A stretch of 64,000 nt of DNA, from NCBI RefSeq assembly GCF_000327385.1, contig NW_008708477.1, forward strand, positions 186,885 to 250,884, in the 5' to 3' direction. Shown here in pieces: positions 1 through 11,946 of the stretch (the first letter of the stretch is position 1; each line of letters begins with the position of its first letter). The notes beneath the pieces were generated by a model. That model did no database searches and had not been told where the DNA came from. It saw only the letters and a program-made list of their open reading frames with translations. Made by a program: the position numbers and the translations under genes. This DNA is from Lottia gigantea. Lineage: Eukaryota > Mollusca > Gastropoda > Lottiidae.

Positions 1-29
1 ACCATTGGCATAACAGAGTTGCTTGTTGT

Positions 30-68
30 TACTTGTTTACTTGTTTATTTGTTTACTTGTTTACTTTT
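30..68 (+). repeat. Short tandem repeat (TTGTTTAC)n
   Basis: Four to five copies of acttgttt with one attt variant. Confidence 0.8.
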
Positions 69-701
69 CAATAATCCCAGTACACTGATTATTGAACAGT
101 TAAATCTGCTGGTAATAAAATTGTCTTAAAATCTTTCTCTCAAGATGAGTTCTCGAATTTTTTTTACTTGTTGCCAATGTTGCCTGCCATCTTGAATTTC
201 AAACAAATCGTACCAAAGTGCTGTGAGCCACGATTTTGTCAATTTGAATAAGTGCTTTGGCAAATCACTAAAATAAATGTGTATTGTAGGCAAATCATTT
301 GCTTATATAAATGCACACTTTGGTCTGTGTCGATAAGATTTGCTTAAATAAAAACGCCTTTTATAAGTGGGAATTCAGCTTTCATTATACATCTGACTTT
401 TCTTAGTTTGTTTTAAAAAAAAATGATATATAACTGCATGTAGGAGTATACACAGTGTAACCTGAACTTTATGAGTTTTCAATATATTTATTACTAGTTT
501 TCATTGATTTTTATAACATAAAATTGAACAACTCAGCACAATAATATATTGTTGTGTATATATATATATTAGATTGTTGAATATATAGTACTACTTCATT
601 CTTAACGGTAGTATTTCTTGTAAGTCATTGGTATACTTCAGGTAGGAAGTTTAATTTTTATTTCGGGTTTTAGTTACTTTTAGTTAAGTTTTACTATTAC
701 C
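69..701. other. Intergenic, nothing recognised
   Basis: AT-rich unique sequence with a short (TA)n run near 556-570. No gene or repeat seen. Confidence 0.5.
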
Positions 702-905
702 TTAAATGGTTTGTAAAGAGGTTTTGTAAATTCTTTATATTTATCAGGGACACTGATAGCATTAATTTGCACCATTCCAATTTTCAATCAGACGTCTGTG
801 GTTCGTGCTATTTCACTAAAACTAAGTATTTGATGATGCCACAAATTGCAAAATATGCTTTATCATTATCAAATACTTAGTTTTAGTGAATTGATAGGAA
901 CCAGA
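702..905 (+). mobile_element. MITE-A copy 1 (palindromic TTAA element, right arm truncated)
   Basis: Starts TTAAATGGTTTGTAAAGAGG and carries caccattccaattttcaatc and agacgtctgtggttc, shared with copies near 8386-8532 and 37101-37405. Its centre is a perfect inverted repeat: 21-base arms at 814-834 and 868-888 around a 33-base loop. The right arm stops near 905 and the 36-bp satellite starts soon after. Confidence 0.75.
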
Positions 906-924
906 GTAACTCTGAATAACTTGT

Positions 925-2046
925 TAATCACGTCTTCAAAGTAATTTGTAGTTAGATTCTAGATCATGTCTTCTAGATCATGTTTTCAAAGTAATTTATA
1001 GTTGGCTTCTAGATCATGTTTTCAATATAATTTGTAATAAATTTCTAGATCATGTCTTCAAAGTAATTTATAGTTAGCTTCTAGATCATGTCTTCTAGAT
1101 CATGTCTTCTTGATCATGACTTCAAAGTAATTTATGGTTAGCTTCTAGATCATGTCTTCAAAGTAACTTGTAGTCAGCTTCTACATCATGTTTTCAAAGT
1201 AATTTATAGTTAGCTTCTAGATCATGTCTTCTAGATCATGTCTTCAAAGTAATTTATAGTTAGCTTCTAGATCATGTCTTCTAGATCATGTCTTCAAAGT
1301 AATTTGCAATTAGCTCCTAGATCATGTCTTCAAAGTAATTTGCAATTAGCTCCTAGATCATGTCTTCAAAGTAATTTATAGTTAGCTTCTAGATCATGTG
1401 TTCAAAGTAATTTAAAGTTAGCTTCTAGATAATGTCTTCAAAGTAATTTATAGTTAGCTTCTAGATAATGTCTTCAAAATAATTTGTATTTAGCTTCTAG
1501 ATCATGTCTTCACAATAATTTATAGTTAGATTCCAGATCAAGTCTTCAAAGTAATTTGTAGTTAGCTTCTAGATCATGTCTTCTAGATCATGTCTTCAAA
1601 GTAATTTGTAGTTAGCTTCTAGATCATGTTTTCAAAGTAATTTATAGTTAGCTTCTAGATCATGTCTTCAAAGTAATTTGTAGTTAGCTTCTAGATCATG
1701 TCTTCAAAGTAATTTATAGTTAGCTTCTAGATCATGTCTTCAAAGTAATTTGTAGTTAGCTTCTAGATCATGTTTTCAAAGTAATTTATAGTTAGCTTCT
1801 AGATCATGTCTTCAAAGTAATTTATAGTTAGCTTCTAGATCATGTCTTCAAAGTAATTTGTAGTTAGCTTCTAGATCATGTTTTCAAAGTAATTTATAGT
1901 TAGCTTCTAGATCATGTCTTCAAAGTAATTTGTAGTTAGCTTCTAGATCATGTTTTCAAAGTAATTTATAGTTAGCTTCTAGATCATGTCTTCAAAGTAA
2001 TTTATAGTTAGCTTCTAGATCATGTCTTCACAATAATTTATGATTA
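925..2046 (+). repeat. 36-bp satellite array (about 30 units)
   Basis: Monomer agcttctagatcatgtcttc + aaagtaatttatagtt, tandem over 1.1 kb. Units vary at two diagnostic spots (gtcttc/gttttc and ttatag/ttgtag) and several carry an extra 14-base tcttctagatcatg duplication. The last unit decays at tgattagcat. Preceded by the truncated MITE-A copy. Confidence 0.95.
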
Positions 2047-2567
2047 GCATAAGCAACTTTTCGGACAGCAACCAAAAAAATATTGGACAACAGCCCCAAA
2101 ACAAAGAAAAATACAGGTTAAAATTTGTGGGAAAATTTCGTGCAAACCAGCCATTTGAAAAGGTTCATGATATTCTGTTGTAGACCTTTGTCTACCTTTT
2201 TAAGTGTTTATTTGTGTAGCAATTTAGTGTGGTTTTTACAGCTAACCACAAACCCACAGAAGCATTTGGTTGGTTTTAATAGAAAACCACAAATATGTTT
2301 TACCAAGAGTTATAGTCATTCTGTATAGTTTATTATGTTTAATAGTCTGCTAACATAGTTTGAAAACATACATGAATATTTGGAGAAACATATATTAGTT
2401 GTGTCTCGTTGAAGAGGCTTCGATTTAATAAATCAATTTGTGATAAGAACACATTCATTTGATGTAGGAAATAAAAATTCAGTCATTGTTTTGTGACTTC
2501 AGCTCTTATAATATTTTGGAAGGTCCACATAGATACATGACACAATGCCATGCTTATATTCATATTA

Positions 2568-2625
2568 GAATTCCCCCTCATTGCACACTGCATGGTGTTG
2601 GTAGTCTTCATTAGCTCAAGTGCAT
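2568..2625 (+). mobile_element. DR-A fragment
   Basis: ccccctcattgcacactgca, tggtgttggtagtcttcatt and agctc match the 3' half of DR-A. Short relic. Confidence 0.6.
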
Positions 2626-2900
2626 CAAGTAGACATTTCTAGTTTAGCAATCAAACAACCATCTATTGTGAAGTATACTGAATAGGATATCGGTACATCA
2701 ATGGGCCTAGTCCTTGACCTCTTATTATTTTGATAATGATAGAGGGGTCTATTAAAATAGGATTAATCTCTATATAGAGAATAGCAATATCAAATTACTC
2801 TTAACATATTGGTATTTTGAATATTCACTCATATAGAATGAAAACCACAGAGCAGATCATGGATGTTGTGTGCAAATTCCTACATCAGTCCTACATTATA

Positions 2901-3239
2901 TTAAAGGGGAACAGTTGGCATTTTCGGGTTTGATTTAGGTCTTAAATGTGCTTTAATAGTCTTAAGAAGTACTAAATCGCACGAAAATTGCATAATCCCT
3001 TCAAATATACCTCAAACTCGAAATTTCACTGTCTATTCCTATATATGTGTTTTTTATATAGTAGTACTAAAATTTGAGTCAAATTATTAACTTTCAAACG
3101 TGAATAAATCTGGATACACATGGATTTGAAGGCTCTACGATGAGCTGTGAACACTATTACTGACTATGTAAGCTAAAAAATTCCTGTTTCTGAAACGAAG
3201 ATATGTTTGGTTGAACGGATAGTGAAGGTGCTCCTTTAA
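2901..3239 (+). mobile_element. MITE-C copy 1 (339 bp, TTAA-flanked)
   Basis: Starts TTAAAGGGGAACAGTTGGC and ends gtgctccTTTAA. Shares with the other three copies a core reading aactttcaaacgtgaataaa, tctggatacacatggatttg and gatgagctgtgaacactatt. No coding potential. Confidence 0.82.
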
Positions 3240-5544
3240 GGCATCTTGGCAATGTCCTTGTAAAAATTTATGCTGAAGATTTTTTACATCAGGATGCATC
3301 AAACTTTCGATTTTGTCATTGTGAGATATATGCTATCTCGTGCAGTATACAACAAGAAACTCTTGCTCTTTCTGTATACACTTGGGTTTCCATTCCATAA
3401 GATCTTGAAAAAGTTTAAAAGGACTGGAAATTCAAACCCATTTTGTGGACATTTAGATAAAGTGATGGAAATAATGGCAAAAACTTCAGCATAAAGCTTT
3501 GTGTTTATGTTAAAGATTCAGGGGCATGTCAAAATGAAATAAAAAAAACCAGTAGAGTTACTATTGATTTCCTTGCTTTCAGCTTCTCCCTTTAAACACT
3601 GTATTTGACTTCTTTTAATTAACATGGTGGTCTACATTTTATTTGATCGTTCAAGCTACATTTGTTTTCTACAGATTGAAATGTACCACAAAACAGCTGT
3701 AACATTCCTAGACATAATGCTCTCAAAACAAGAATGAATTTTAAAACAGTGTTTTTTTCATTTGACATTTTGAAATACCATGGTACAATATGTTCCCTCA
3801 ACTATATTACAGCTCTCTAGTAAACGGAGATCAGAAAAAGCTATTGACATACACTGTTGCTAACACAGTAAAACTCTTCAAATTTTTATGAATGGGTGGC
3901 TTGATATTTCAACTTCCTGTACTTTAGATTGATAAATGGAGAATGAATGAGTGTTGATTTGGGAGGTCCGTTGTTGAGAAATAGGAAGTTTCAGAAATAG
4001 AAAATTTATTCTAAGAAAATTCGGGCATAACAGGATCTGCCTTTTATAAGTGCTGTTGTTATAAATGAATCATTTGAATTCATTGGCAAATTTAACAGTA
4101 AATTATGAATGATATATAAGATATCATTTCTTCTAACATCCAATTTTTTTTCCAACTTTTTTCAAATTTTTGTAGTACTAAACAAATCTCCATTTTGGAG
4201 ATTTATCCGAACATTAACCATTAGCACACTAAATTTAAGAAAAGATTATTAGATTTTTTGATACTCCTCTATTAAGTTTGTGGAAAATATCACGTAACCA
4301 TGTGGCCTTTAAAAAACCCCTAGTGTTACCAGGGTTAATGATATGAATTTATTTGATTAAATATGCATAGTTATGAAAGTTGAAGCATTCATGAAGTAAA
4401 ATAACATTATACGATATCCCTTGATAACAACCCCTACATCTTGTGCCATGTGGAGCAGTCAAAAATCTCAAAAGGGTCACACCTGAGCCACACCTGACCC
4501 AATATTAGAGATATACATAAATTGATATTAAAATATGAATGAGTGATAAGACCACTATAAAGTTGATAATGTGATGAACAGTTTTCATTCATACATGACA
4601 TAATTTATGCATGTGCTACTTATTAACGTCAAAACTTGAATGAAGGTATGTAAATAGTTCTTATATAAAAATGAACCAATATATTTTGTGAATATGTGAA
4701 CCGTGCAAAAGTTCAGCTAAATTATGAACTTTTAAGGCATTCAAGAGGTTTTTTTTAGACACTTAAGTTTTATGTGTATTGTCGTTTCTGTATGCATCTT
4801 ATTGATGTGTGTGGTTCTTGTAAATCTAGAAAATCAAAATTATAATTACAGCTGCAAGAACCATTTGGTTTTATAGTATATGCAGTTGTGCCCTCATAAT
4901 GTATTTCATAATGAATCTCCAAATTTTAACAACACATGGTTTATAGCTGGTGATAGAAATTGTTGAAGAGGAAATCCACATTATACTTCTGTATAAATGT
5001 GTGTTGAGCATTCTAAGAAAATATCTGTAGCCTACATGTACATACATGTAACTTTTTAATTAAAAGTTGTAGTATGTTCACAATTAAATTTTGTATTATG
5101 CTAAAGGATATGATATCTTAGGAATGTAAAAATTTGGGTCACTTTGAAGAGTTATTCAATGAAATATAAGGCAATAAGATTCAGGTTAAACCCATAGTTG
5201 ATCTCTTATATTTCAAAAAGAATGTACCCTACTATATTTCTATGTATTCAAAATAAAAGAATTTTTAAAGAAATATGAAACCTGTTTTAGGCTGAAAAAA
5301 AAAAGGTATTTTAATTGAGAGACATTCCCCTGACCGCATTTTTTAAACATTTGTGATAGGTCAATTATGTAAACTTATAAATTACTGATACTGTACATAA
5401 AGATACATGTAATTTTTAAAAAAATCTACCATAATTAGTGGTAAATAGAGCATATGAAGTTGTAACTGATAATGTATAAGCTCATTTTTTTGGTATTTCC
5501 ATGGATGTCTAATGTAATTGCTGCAGTGGCCTTTTGCTATTTTG
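3240..5544. other. Intergenic, nothing recognised
   Basis: AT-rich sequence between MITE-C and DR-B. Short frames (3270-3494, 3619-3801) show no motif or codon bias. Confidence 0.5.
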
Positions 5545-5880
5545 CTTATGGTGAAGGCACACAAACAGTTTTTGTTGCTGATTTTTGTTGCCGATGTGAA
5601 TCTTGAGTAAAATCTCACGTGTGCCGACAGGAAACCAGTTTTATATTTGTCACCGTTTTTTTTCTTGTTTGCGATTGTTTTTTTTCGTCTGATGAAGAGA
5701 CAAGACTCCACAGAGCGTCATCATTCAATCAGATTCATTTTCAATTCAATTGCTTGATCATCTGGTGATTATCGACATATCGAAAAACAACCTACTGTCT
5801 CCTCGTGTGCCCTCAGCTGGTCGGTGAAAAACTCTTGACAAGACTCTAGTCTACAACAAAAATCATTGACCATAACAGTT
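5545..5880 (+). repeat. DR-B dispersed repeat, copy 1
   Basis: Shares with the reverse complement of 46308-46615 the ordered segments tttttgttgctga, gaatcttgagtaaaatctca, cgtgtgcc, aatcagattcatt, tcaattgcttgatcatctgg / gtgattatcgaca and gtcggtgaaaaactcttgac. About 300 bases, diverged. Locally more CpG than its surroundings. A chance 109-codon minus-strand frame (5382-5711) overlaps it. Nature unknown. Confidence 0.65.
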
Positions 5881-6349
5881 TGCGTGCCTGCAGCATTAGC
5901 TATATTCAAACGATTTTCAAATGCTACTATATATTAAAATCTAACCAACTTTGAATTATAAAATGTAAGAAACCAAGTCAGTGTGAAATGAAGTGAATTA
6001 TTGGTGACAATCTACATTCAACTTTATTAATAATTAAACATTAGAGATACACTTCTCACTTTACCCAGTAAAACCATGGAAATGAAGGGAAATTATTTTG
6101 CTGACTGAGGTCATTTTAGAAAGTGCCAGACAGCATTATTAGGTGGTGCGTTGCTGGGAAATGATATATTGTGGTGGAGGTCCAAATTTTGTTGATTTGT
6201 GTTCAGACGCATATTCGTAGGGACATAAATGTGTAGATTCCTTTATGAAAGTGGAATAAAAAAAAATTTGCTTTATGTGTAAATAAATATATAGGTACAT
6301 GTAGTGTACAAGAATTGTGGGACAAAACCAAAAACTAAAATGGGACAGA

Positions 6350-6735
6350 TGTCAATACCAAAGTGGTATGTATATATAAAACTGGGACAATGTAAGTATA
6401 AAAGTGGGATAATGTAATTGGGATAATGTAAGTATAAATGTGGGATAATGTAAGTATAAAAGTGGGATTAATGTAAGTATAAAACTGGGATAATTCAAGT
6501 ATATAAATGAGATAATGTAAGTTTTAAAGTGGGATAATGCAAGTACAAAACTGGGATAATTCAAGTATATAAATGGGATGATGCAAGTATAAAACTGGGA
6601 TAATGCAAGTATATAAGTGGGATAGTGTTAGAACAAAAGTGGGATAATGCAAGTATAAAAGTGGGATAATGCAAGTATAAAAGTGGGATAATGCAAGTAT
6701 AAAAGTGGGATAATCTAAGTATAAAAGTGGAATAC
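6350..6735 (+). repeat. 22-bp minisatellite (gtgggataatgcaagtataaaa)
   Basis: About 17 units of a 22-base monomer beginning gtgggataatgcaagtataa, some with aactggg or tatataa variants. Last four units are near identical (6640-6735). Creates a meaningless repetitive minus-strand frame. Confidence 0.93.
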
Positions 6736-6999
6736 ACGTATATAGAACCTCCCTTTATTTAATATAAAGCCAGAATGAAAGTAGGATAACTCCTTTAATT
6801 TAATATTATTAGAATAAATAGTTAATATTAATTGTATGATTCAATATGTAGAAATGTTCTAACTATTGATGAATATTTATTCTCTTATTCTAAATCATTG
6901 CTTTTGACCTTTCAGGGAATTCTTTGAATAATTCTTCATGTTTATATTATTTTTTATGTTTGGATCCATTGTCTGCTCTGAAACTCAGAAGGGAATTGA

Positions 7000-7375
7000 T
7001 TATTACCATATTATGTATTTCTTCTTGGAACACACATTTTCATAATTTCATTCATTCTTTCATTAATTTATTCATTCATATCCAAGTTTGATTGCTATTG
7101 ATATTCCCACTTGATACACATGTTTTTATACTTTCATTCATTCTTTAATTCATTCTTTTATTCATTCATTTCATTCATTTGATTGCTATGGATATTCCCA
7201 TTTAATATACACATTTTCATACTTTCATTCAATTATTCATCCATTTGATTTTTTGATTGTCATGGATATTCCTTCTTGAATTGTACATGTATTCATAATT
7301 TCATTCATTCTTTCATGGACTTATTCATTCATTCATTTCATTGTCTTATTGTCATATATCATATTCAGACACTAT
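7000..7375 (+). repeat. About 85-95-bp tandem repeat rich in ATTC
   Basis: Four diverged units, each with tttcattcattcttt-like sequence followed by gattgctatggatattccc and a cacattttcata tail. Confidence 0.7.
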
Positions 7376-7599
7376 TTAGTATTAGTCAAACGTGAGTTTT
7401 AGTCAAACGTGAGAAGCCTACATACAGTTATATTCAATAATAAAATTGTCATTCATTTCCCTGTTATATTTGTGTTTCCCTTCTTAATTTGATCCAATCA
7501 GTATCCTTAATGAATTTTAAATCTATTCATTTATTCATTCTCTGCTTTGTAATACTTATTATTCATTGGATACATTCCATTTAGGCAGTCTCCGCTATA

Positions 7600-7880
7600 A
7601 ATTCCTTTTCATTCATTCATTCATTCATTCATCCATTTATTCATTCATTCATACACCCATTCATTCATTCGTGCACCCATTCATTCATTCGTACACCCAT
7701 TCATTCATTCATACACTTATCCATTCATTTCTTCATACACTCATTTATTCATTCATACACCCACCCATTTGTTCATTCCTTCATACACTCATTCATTCAT
7801 TCATACACTTATCCATTCATTCATTCATTCATACACCCATCCATTCCTTCGTTCCTTCAAACACCCATTCACCCATCCAC
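7600..7880 (+). repeat. (ATTC)n microsatellite with ATACACCC interruptions
   Basis: cattcattcattcatacacc-type units, with tcgtacaccc and cttcatacac variants. The plus-strand frame across it (Ile/His/Ser/Phe repeats) is an artefact of the repeat. Confidence 0.93.
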
Positions 7881-8144
7881 ATCAGATATCATGGAAGTGT
7901 TCCTGTTAATGATGTTAATTCTGGTGGAAATTCCTATTACAACCTACATGAAATGTTGAATTTCTGTCATTAAAATAACAGGATCTTCCTTTTATTTTTC
8001 AAAAGTTTTATCTGAGAATTTTAAGTTTGTTATCAAATGAATAGATCAAATATTAGGAAATCGCTGTTACAGAATACTAGAGAAATTTTGTACCAGTTCC
8101 TATTTTAAGGAAATAGATATTTACAATTAAATTTATTAAAAAAA

Positions 8145-8372
8145 ATGAAATGAAATGAATTTAACATCCTACTTTTCTGCACCATGTGGGCTAATGAAGA
8201 CAGGAAACACCATGCAGGCTGCAATGAGGGAAATTTTGCCAATATAGGAGCATTAGCCTGCTCTTTTTTCGATTTCCAACTGTCGAGGGATCTTTAACGT
8301 GCACAGTATAAAGCACACAGGGGCTCAGTTTATTGTCCCATCTGAGCGACTGGAAGCTTTTTCCATGTCAGG
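8145..8372 (-). mobile_element. DR-A dispersed SINE-like repeat, copy 2
   Basis: Minus-strand copy: acatcctacttttctgcacc, atgtgggctaatgaagac, caccatgcaggctgcaatga, gggaaattttgccaatatag, tcgatttccaactgtcgagg and gatctttaacgtgcacagt are all in the order seen, reversed, in copies 1 and 3. Extends into aaagcacacaggggctcag and ends near ccatgtcagg. Confidence 0.8.
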
Positions 8373-8385
8373 TTGATTAATTTTT

Positions 8386-8532
8386 AAAAGATGTCATAAA
8401 ACACTTAGTTATAGTGGAATTGCAGGAACCACAGACGTCTGATTGAAACTTGGAATGGCGCAAATTGATGCTATCATTATCCCCCATACACATAGAAAAT
8501 TTCAAAAACCTCTTCACAATACTACCATTTAA
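8386..8532 (-). mobile_element. MITE-A copy 2 (half element)
   Basis: Reads agttatagtggaattgcagg then gaaccacagacgtctgattg and ends cacaatactaccatTTAA, the reverse complement of the left arm of copy 1. Only one arm is present. It lies directly beside a DR-A copy on its left. Confidence 0.7.
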
Positions 8533-9999
8533 CAAGCAGGAAAAACAATGATTAATGAGAAAGTATCCTAGTACCAATTACTAGGAATTCCCCTAAACTG
8601 TATCAGCATGTGATAGTGTGAATGACCCAATCTCATGATTAGAGGTTTCCTATGATTCATGGATATAAAGTTCAAATTTAATATCATACTTCCATGTTAT
8701 TAGCTATAAATATATAACACTGTGAATAATATATAATCTAAAATAAAAATTTGTGGTCTGCAATATTTTAATGTGAGGTGACATTTTTTTTGGTATGCAA
8801 CAGCAGTTTATTTTGTATGGTAATATCATGACTAATTTGACTGCGGATGTGCAATATGGGCTTACCAATTTTGGAGTGATTTCATTCGTTATGAATTGTG
8901 CTGAAAGTTGACTCTTTAGAGAAAATGTCCTATATTTTTTTGGGAACAGAAACAAATTAGTTTTGGAAGGAAGATTTTATGGACTGATATTTAAAACTCT
9001 GAATCGATGATTTTCAAAAAAAAAATTGTTTGATCAATTTCGTAGGGATTTTGACGTTCAGTGAACTGTTTGGTCAGACCAAGTGATAAAACCAATTTCA
9101 AACCAAGGTAAGACCAGAAAATATACCTTTAGAATCTATCTGAACTAAACATGGATTTAGATTTTTGTTTATTTTCTTTTCTGTTGGTAACTGCACCTTT
9201 ATTCCATGATCTGAGGTTATTGTTACGCACCATGAGTTCTAGGTCTCTAAAATATTTCACTAATCAAATGCTCCATTTGGAAGCTTTGTTCACTTCAACC
9301 CTATTAAAGAATGATTACGTCAGATCATTGTTGCTTAGTGTAATAACCTGAACAATAAACACATAGTGAATCGTACATATCAGAGTTTTAATCAGAATTC
9401 GTTTTGATGGAAATAACATTCAAAGAACATCAAACTCTGTTTAGATTAGAAATGAAGCAGAGATAGGTCTTGTTAATTGTTCTACAGTTCACTAAAAATA
9501 AAGCACGTTTTTCATCTAACAATTGTCAGAGATTTGCATGAACTCTTTAATGTTTGAAGATAAGAAAGAATGTACAAGGATCAGGTTTGGTCTGTTAGTT
9601 TTTATCAAGAGGAGAATTTCTATTGTTTTTTGTTATAATGTTAGTCAGTTGAAATCATTTTCCACATTCCTGCCATTTTTTTCATGTCATATGTGCAATG
9701 TATTAAAGAAAAATAAGTAACGTAACTTTCTAAGTTTGGTAACTAGCGATATGGGAATTGGAGGGAAACAGGAAATGGAAGAGTTTATTTTTAAGTCATA
9801 AAAAACAGAATTTAACTGTTTGTGAATACTTAGAATTGCCATCTGGAAATTTGAGAGTTTATTTAAGGAATTTCAGGCAGTTGTTGAAAGATTTCGTAAT
9901 TTTTTAAAATTCTAATGCAAGTTGGGTGTGTATAGTTATTTCATGTAATGTAAATATAGAAATTTCAAAAACAATTGCTGAATAAATTTAGTAGGTGAA
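8533..9999. other. Intergenic, nothing recognised
   Basis: Short frames at 8704-8955, 9151-9351 and 9523-9720 carry no motif. No repeat seen. Confidence 0.5.
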
Positions 10000-10400
10000 A
10001 CTTACAGCTCTCAAGTTAATGTATTGTGAGTTTGTAGCTCTCAAGTTAATGTATTGTGAGTTTGTAGCTCTCAAGTTAATGTATTGTGAGTTTGTAGCTC
10101 TCAAGTTAATGTATTGTGAGTTTGTAGCTCTCAAGTTAATGTATTATGAGTTATTAGCTCTCAAGTTAATGTATTGTGAGTTTCTAGCTCTCAAGTTAAT
10201 ATATTGTGAGTGTGTAGCTCTCAAGTTAATATATTGAGAGTTTGTAGCTCTCAAGTTAATATATTGTGAGTGTGTTGCTCTCAAGTTAATATACTGTGAG
10301 TTTGTAGCTAAGAAGTTAATGTATTGTGAGTTAGTAGCTCTCGAGTTAATGTATTGGGAGTGTGTAGCCTTCAAGTTAATGTATTGTGAGTTAACTAACT
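10000..10400 (+). repeat. 30-bp minisatellite, 13 units in perfect register
   Basis: Monomer agctctcaagttaatgtatt + gtgagtttgt. Thirteen units run without a single insertion or deletion, only substitutions, so frames stay open on both strands (ALKLMYCEFV forward, RATHSQYINL reverse). Confidence 0.95.
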
Positions 10401-11814
10401 CTCAAATTTGTAGCTCTCAATGTAATATAATGTAATGTGGAAGCTGCTTTTCCCTTCACACAGAAATATTTTTTTAAGTTAACTTAAGTATATATACCAA
10501 TAATCATATATGTTACTTCATTGTTGAAGCAACAGTCCCAAGGGAAATAACTCCTTTAACATTTGATGATTTCAAGATGATGGAAATTTTGATACACATG
10601 TAATCTAATAATACTTAATGACTTGTTATGGTTTTACTATATGCACATGAACTCATAATAGTAAAAACTACCTAATAGTGTTAATAGCAGACCTACATTT
10701 GTATACAACTTATCTCTGAGGGTACTATACTGACATATTTATTTAGTATGTTCACTATTCAGTTACTAAAAGTTATAAAAGTTGTGGTTATAGAGTACCC
10801 CACCCTATTTACTTTTATATATATATTGGCAGTTTCCCAACTAGAATGGTCAGATTTCAATAAATTGTAGTCTGGAACATAATCTAGGTGGTTATACCAC
10901 TTGTTAACTCTTTCAAGGAATTCTGTCTCAAGGTAAAATGTCTGTTTTACTTGCACTCTGTTTATTTTCCATGCATATCTCTCAAACTAGATGCAGTAAG
11001 TTTATTTTTATAAGAGCTATGAAATTTATTTGTCTATTTTTTGATCTGATGTTCCAGAAATAAGGTCTATGTCATGTCATGCATTGGGATTTATATCATA
11101 TTTGTTTATATAGCACTATTTTTAAAAACGTTCTTTATATATATATATATAGTTCAATGACATCCAACCTTGACCTTTAGAAATGGTTGGAAATTTCTGA
11201 AATGTTCTGTCAATATGGTCCTACTTCAAGGCACTTTAATGAGCAAGCAATGCAATTGGGCAATGAGGGAAATTTACCATTCACCAATTTGCATGTTGCG
11301 TACAAGACAAGTTTACTTTTTCATTTGAGCATCCTTATTCTATCAGTCGTTCTTTCCTTCCTTAACTACTTTGGAATCTCAAATCCTCTTCTTTTAGTAA
11401 AATATTTTCATGATCAAATGTGTTGTAAATTAAACCTGAAAATATTTCTAAAATGTGTTATCTATATCGATGTATCAAAGAAAATTTCTTTTAAAAAGGT
11501 TAATTAAAAACGGATTGTACTAATTGTTAATTAAGCAGTTTGGTCTAGTTTTGGTGTTTGGCTTTTTAATGGCTTGTTATATTTAGTTGAAACCTTTAGA
11601 ATACATAGGAGACATATTTCGCTACAATTGGGCGTTTTTACTCAAATCCGTATAGTAGTTTTTTTAACAGATTCCAAAAAACTTAACTTAAAAACCTTAT
11701 GTAATGTTTTTAAATATTTTGGCATTGAAAAATTAACAGCTGAATTTTTTTCCAATACGTTAAAGTGCACATTTCTCTTGATTTTGGTGTATAGTTTTCA
11801 CAAATTTCAAGAAA
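10401..11814. other. Intergenic, nothing recognised
   Basis: Includes agggaaataactcc (10541) and a (TA)n run near 11137-11150. Frames of 106 (11187-11507) and 84 codons (11574-11828) have no recognisable domain; the latter precedes the kinase fragment but in another frame. Confidence 0.5.
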
Positions 11815-11946
11815 AAATTCTTCAATGATAGTGATAGATTCTTACGTGAAGCTGTAGGCTATGATGACTGGCCTACTGGTCGTGATATTTTCTTCAACAA
11901 AGCTAAAAAGCATAAAAAGCAGAATGTCTCTTTAAACAAACCCTAG
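11815..11946 (+). pseudogene. Phosphagen (arginine) kinase exon fragment
   Basis: The frame reads KFFNDSDRFLREAVGYDD then WPTGRDIFFNKAK, followed by unrelated KKHKKQNVSLNKP and a stop at 11944. Arginine/creatine kinases carry the segment DRFL...DWPtGRGIFhNdaKTFLVWVNEEDH; here DRFL, DDWPTGR, IFFN and AK are kept, while the first Gly of GRGI is Asp and the following FLVWVNEEDH block is missing. A weak acceptor-like ttcaag lies just upstream at 11805-11811 and there is no donor after the match. No other kinase exon was seen around it. In a live gene this enzyme transfers phosphate between ATP and a guanidino compound. I read this as an isolated, decayed exon-sized copy; a functional micro-exon is much less likely. 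Confidence 0.6.

Noticed and set aside
925-2046. CRISPR-like regular array
   Set aside because: Direct tandem repeat without distinct spacers, in an animal genome.
7566-7973. 135-codon plus-strand frame rich in His, Ser, Phe and Ile
   Set aside because: Translation of an ATTC microsatellite.
9995-10374. Facing repetitive frames ALKLMYCEFV and RATHSQYINL
   Set aside because: Follow from a 30-base period without indels; no flanking gene structure.
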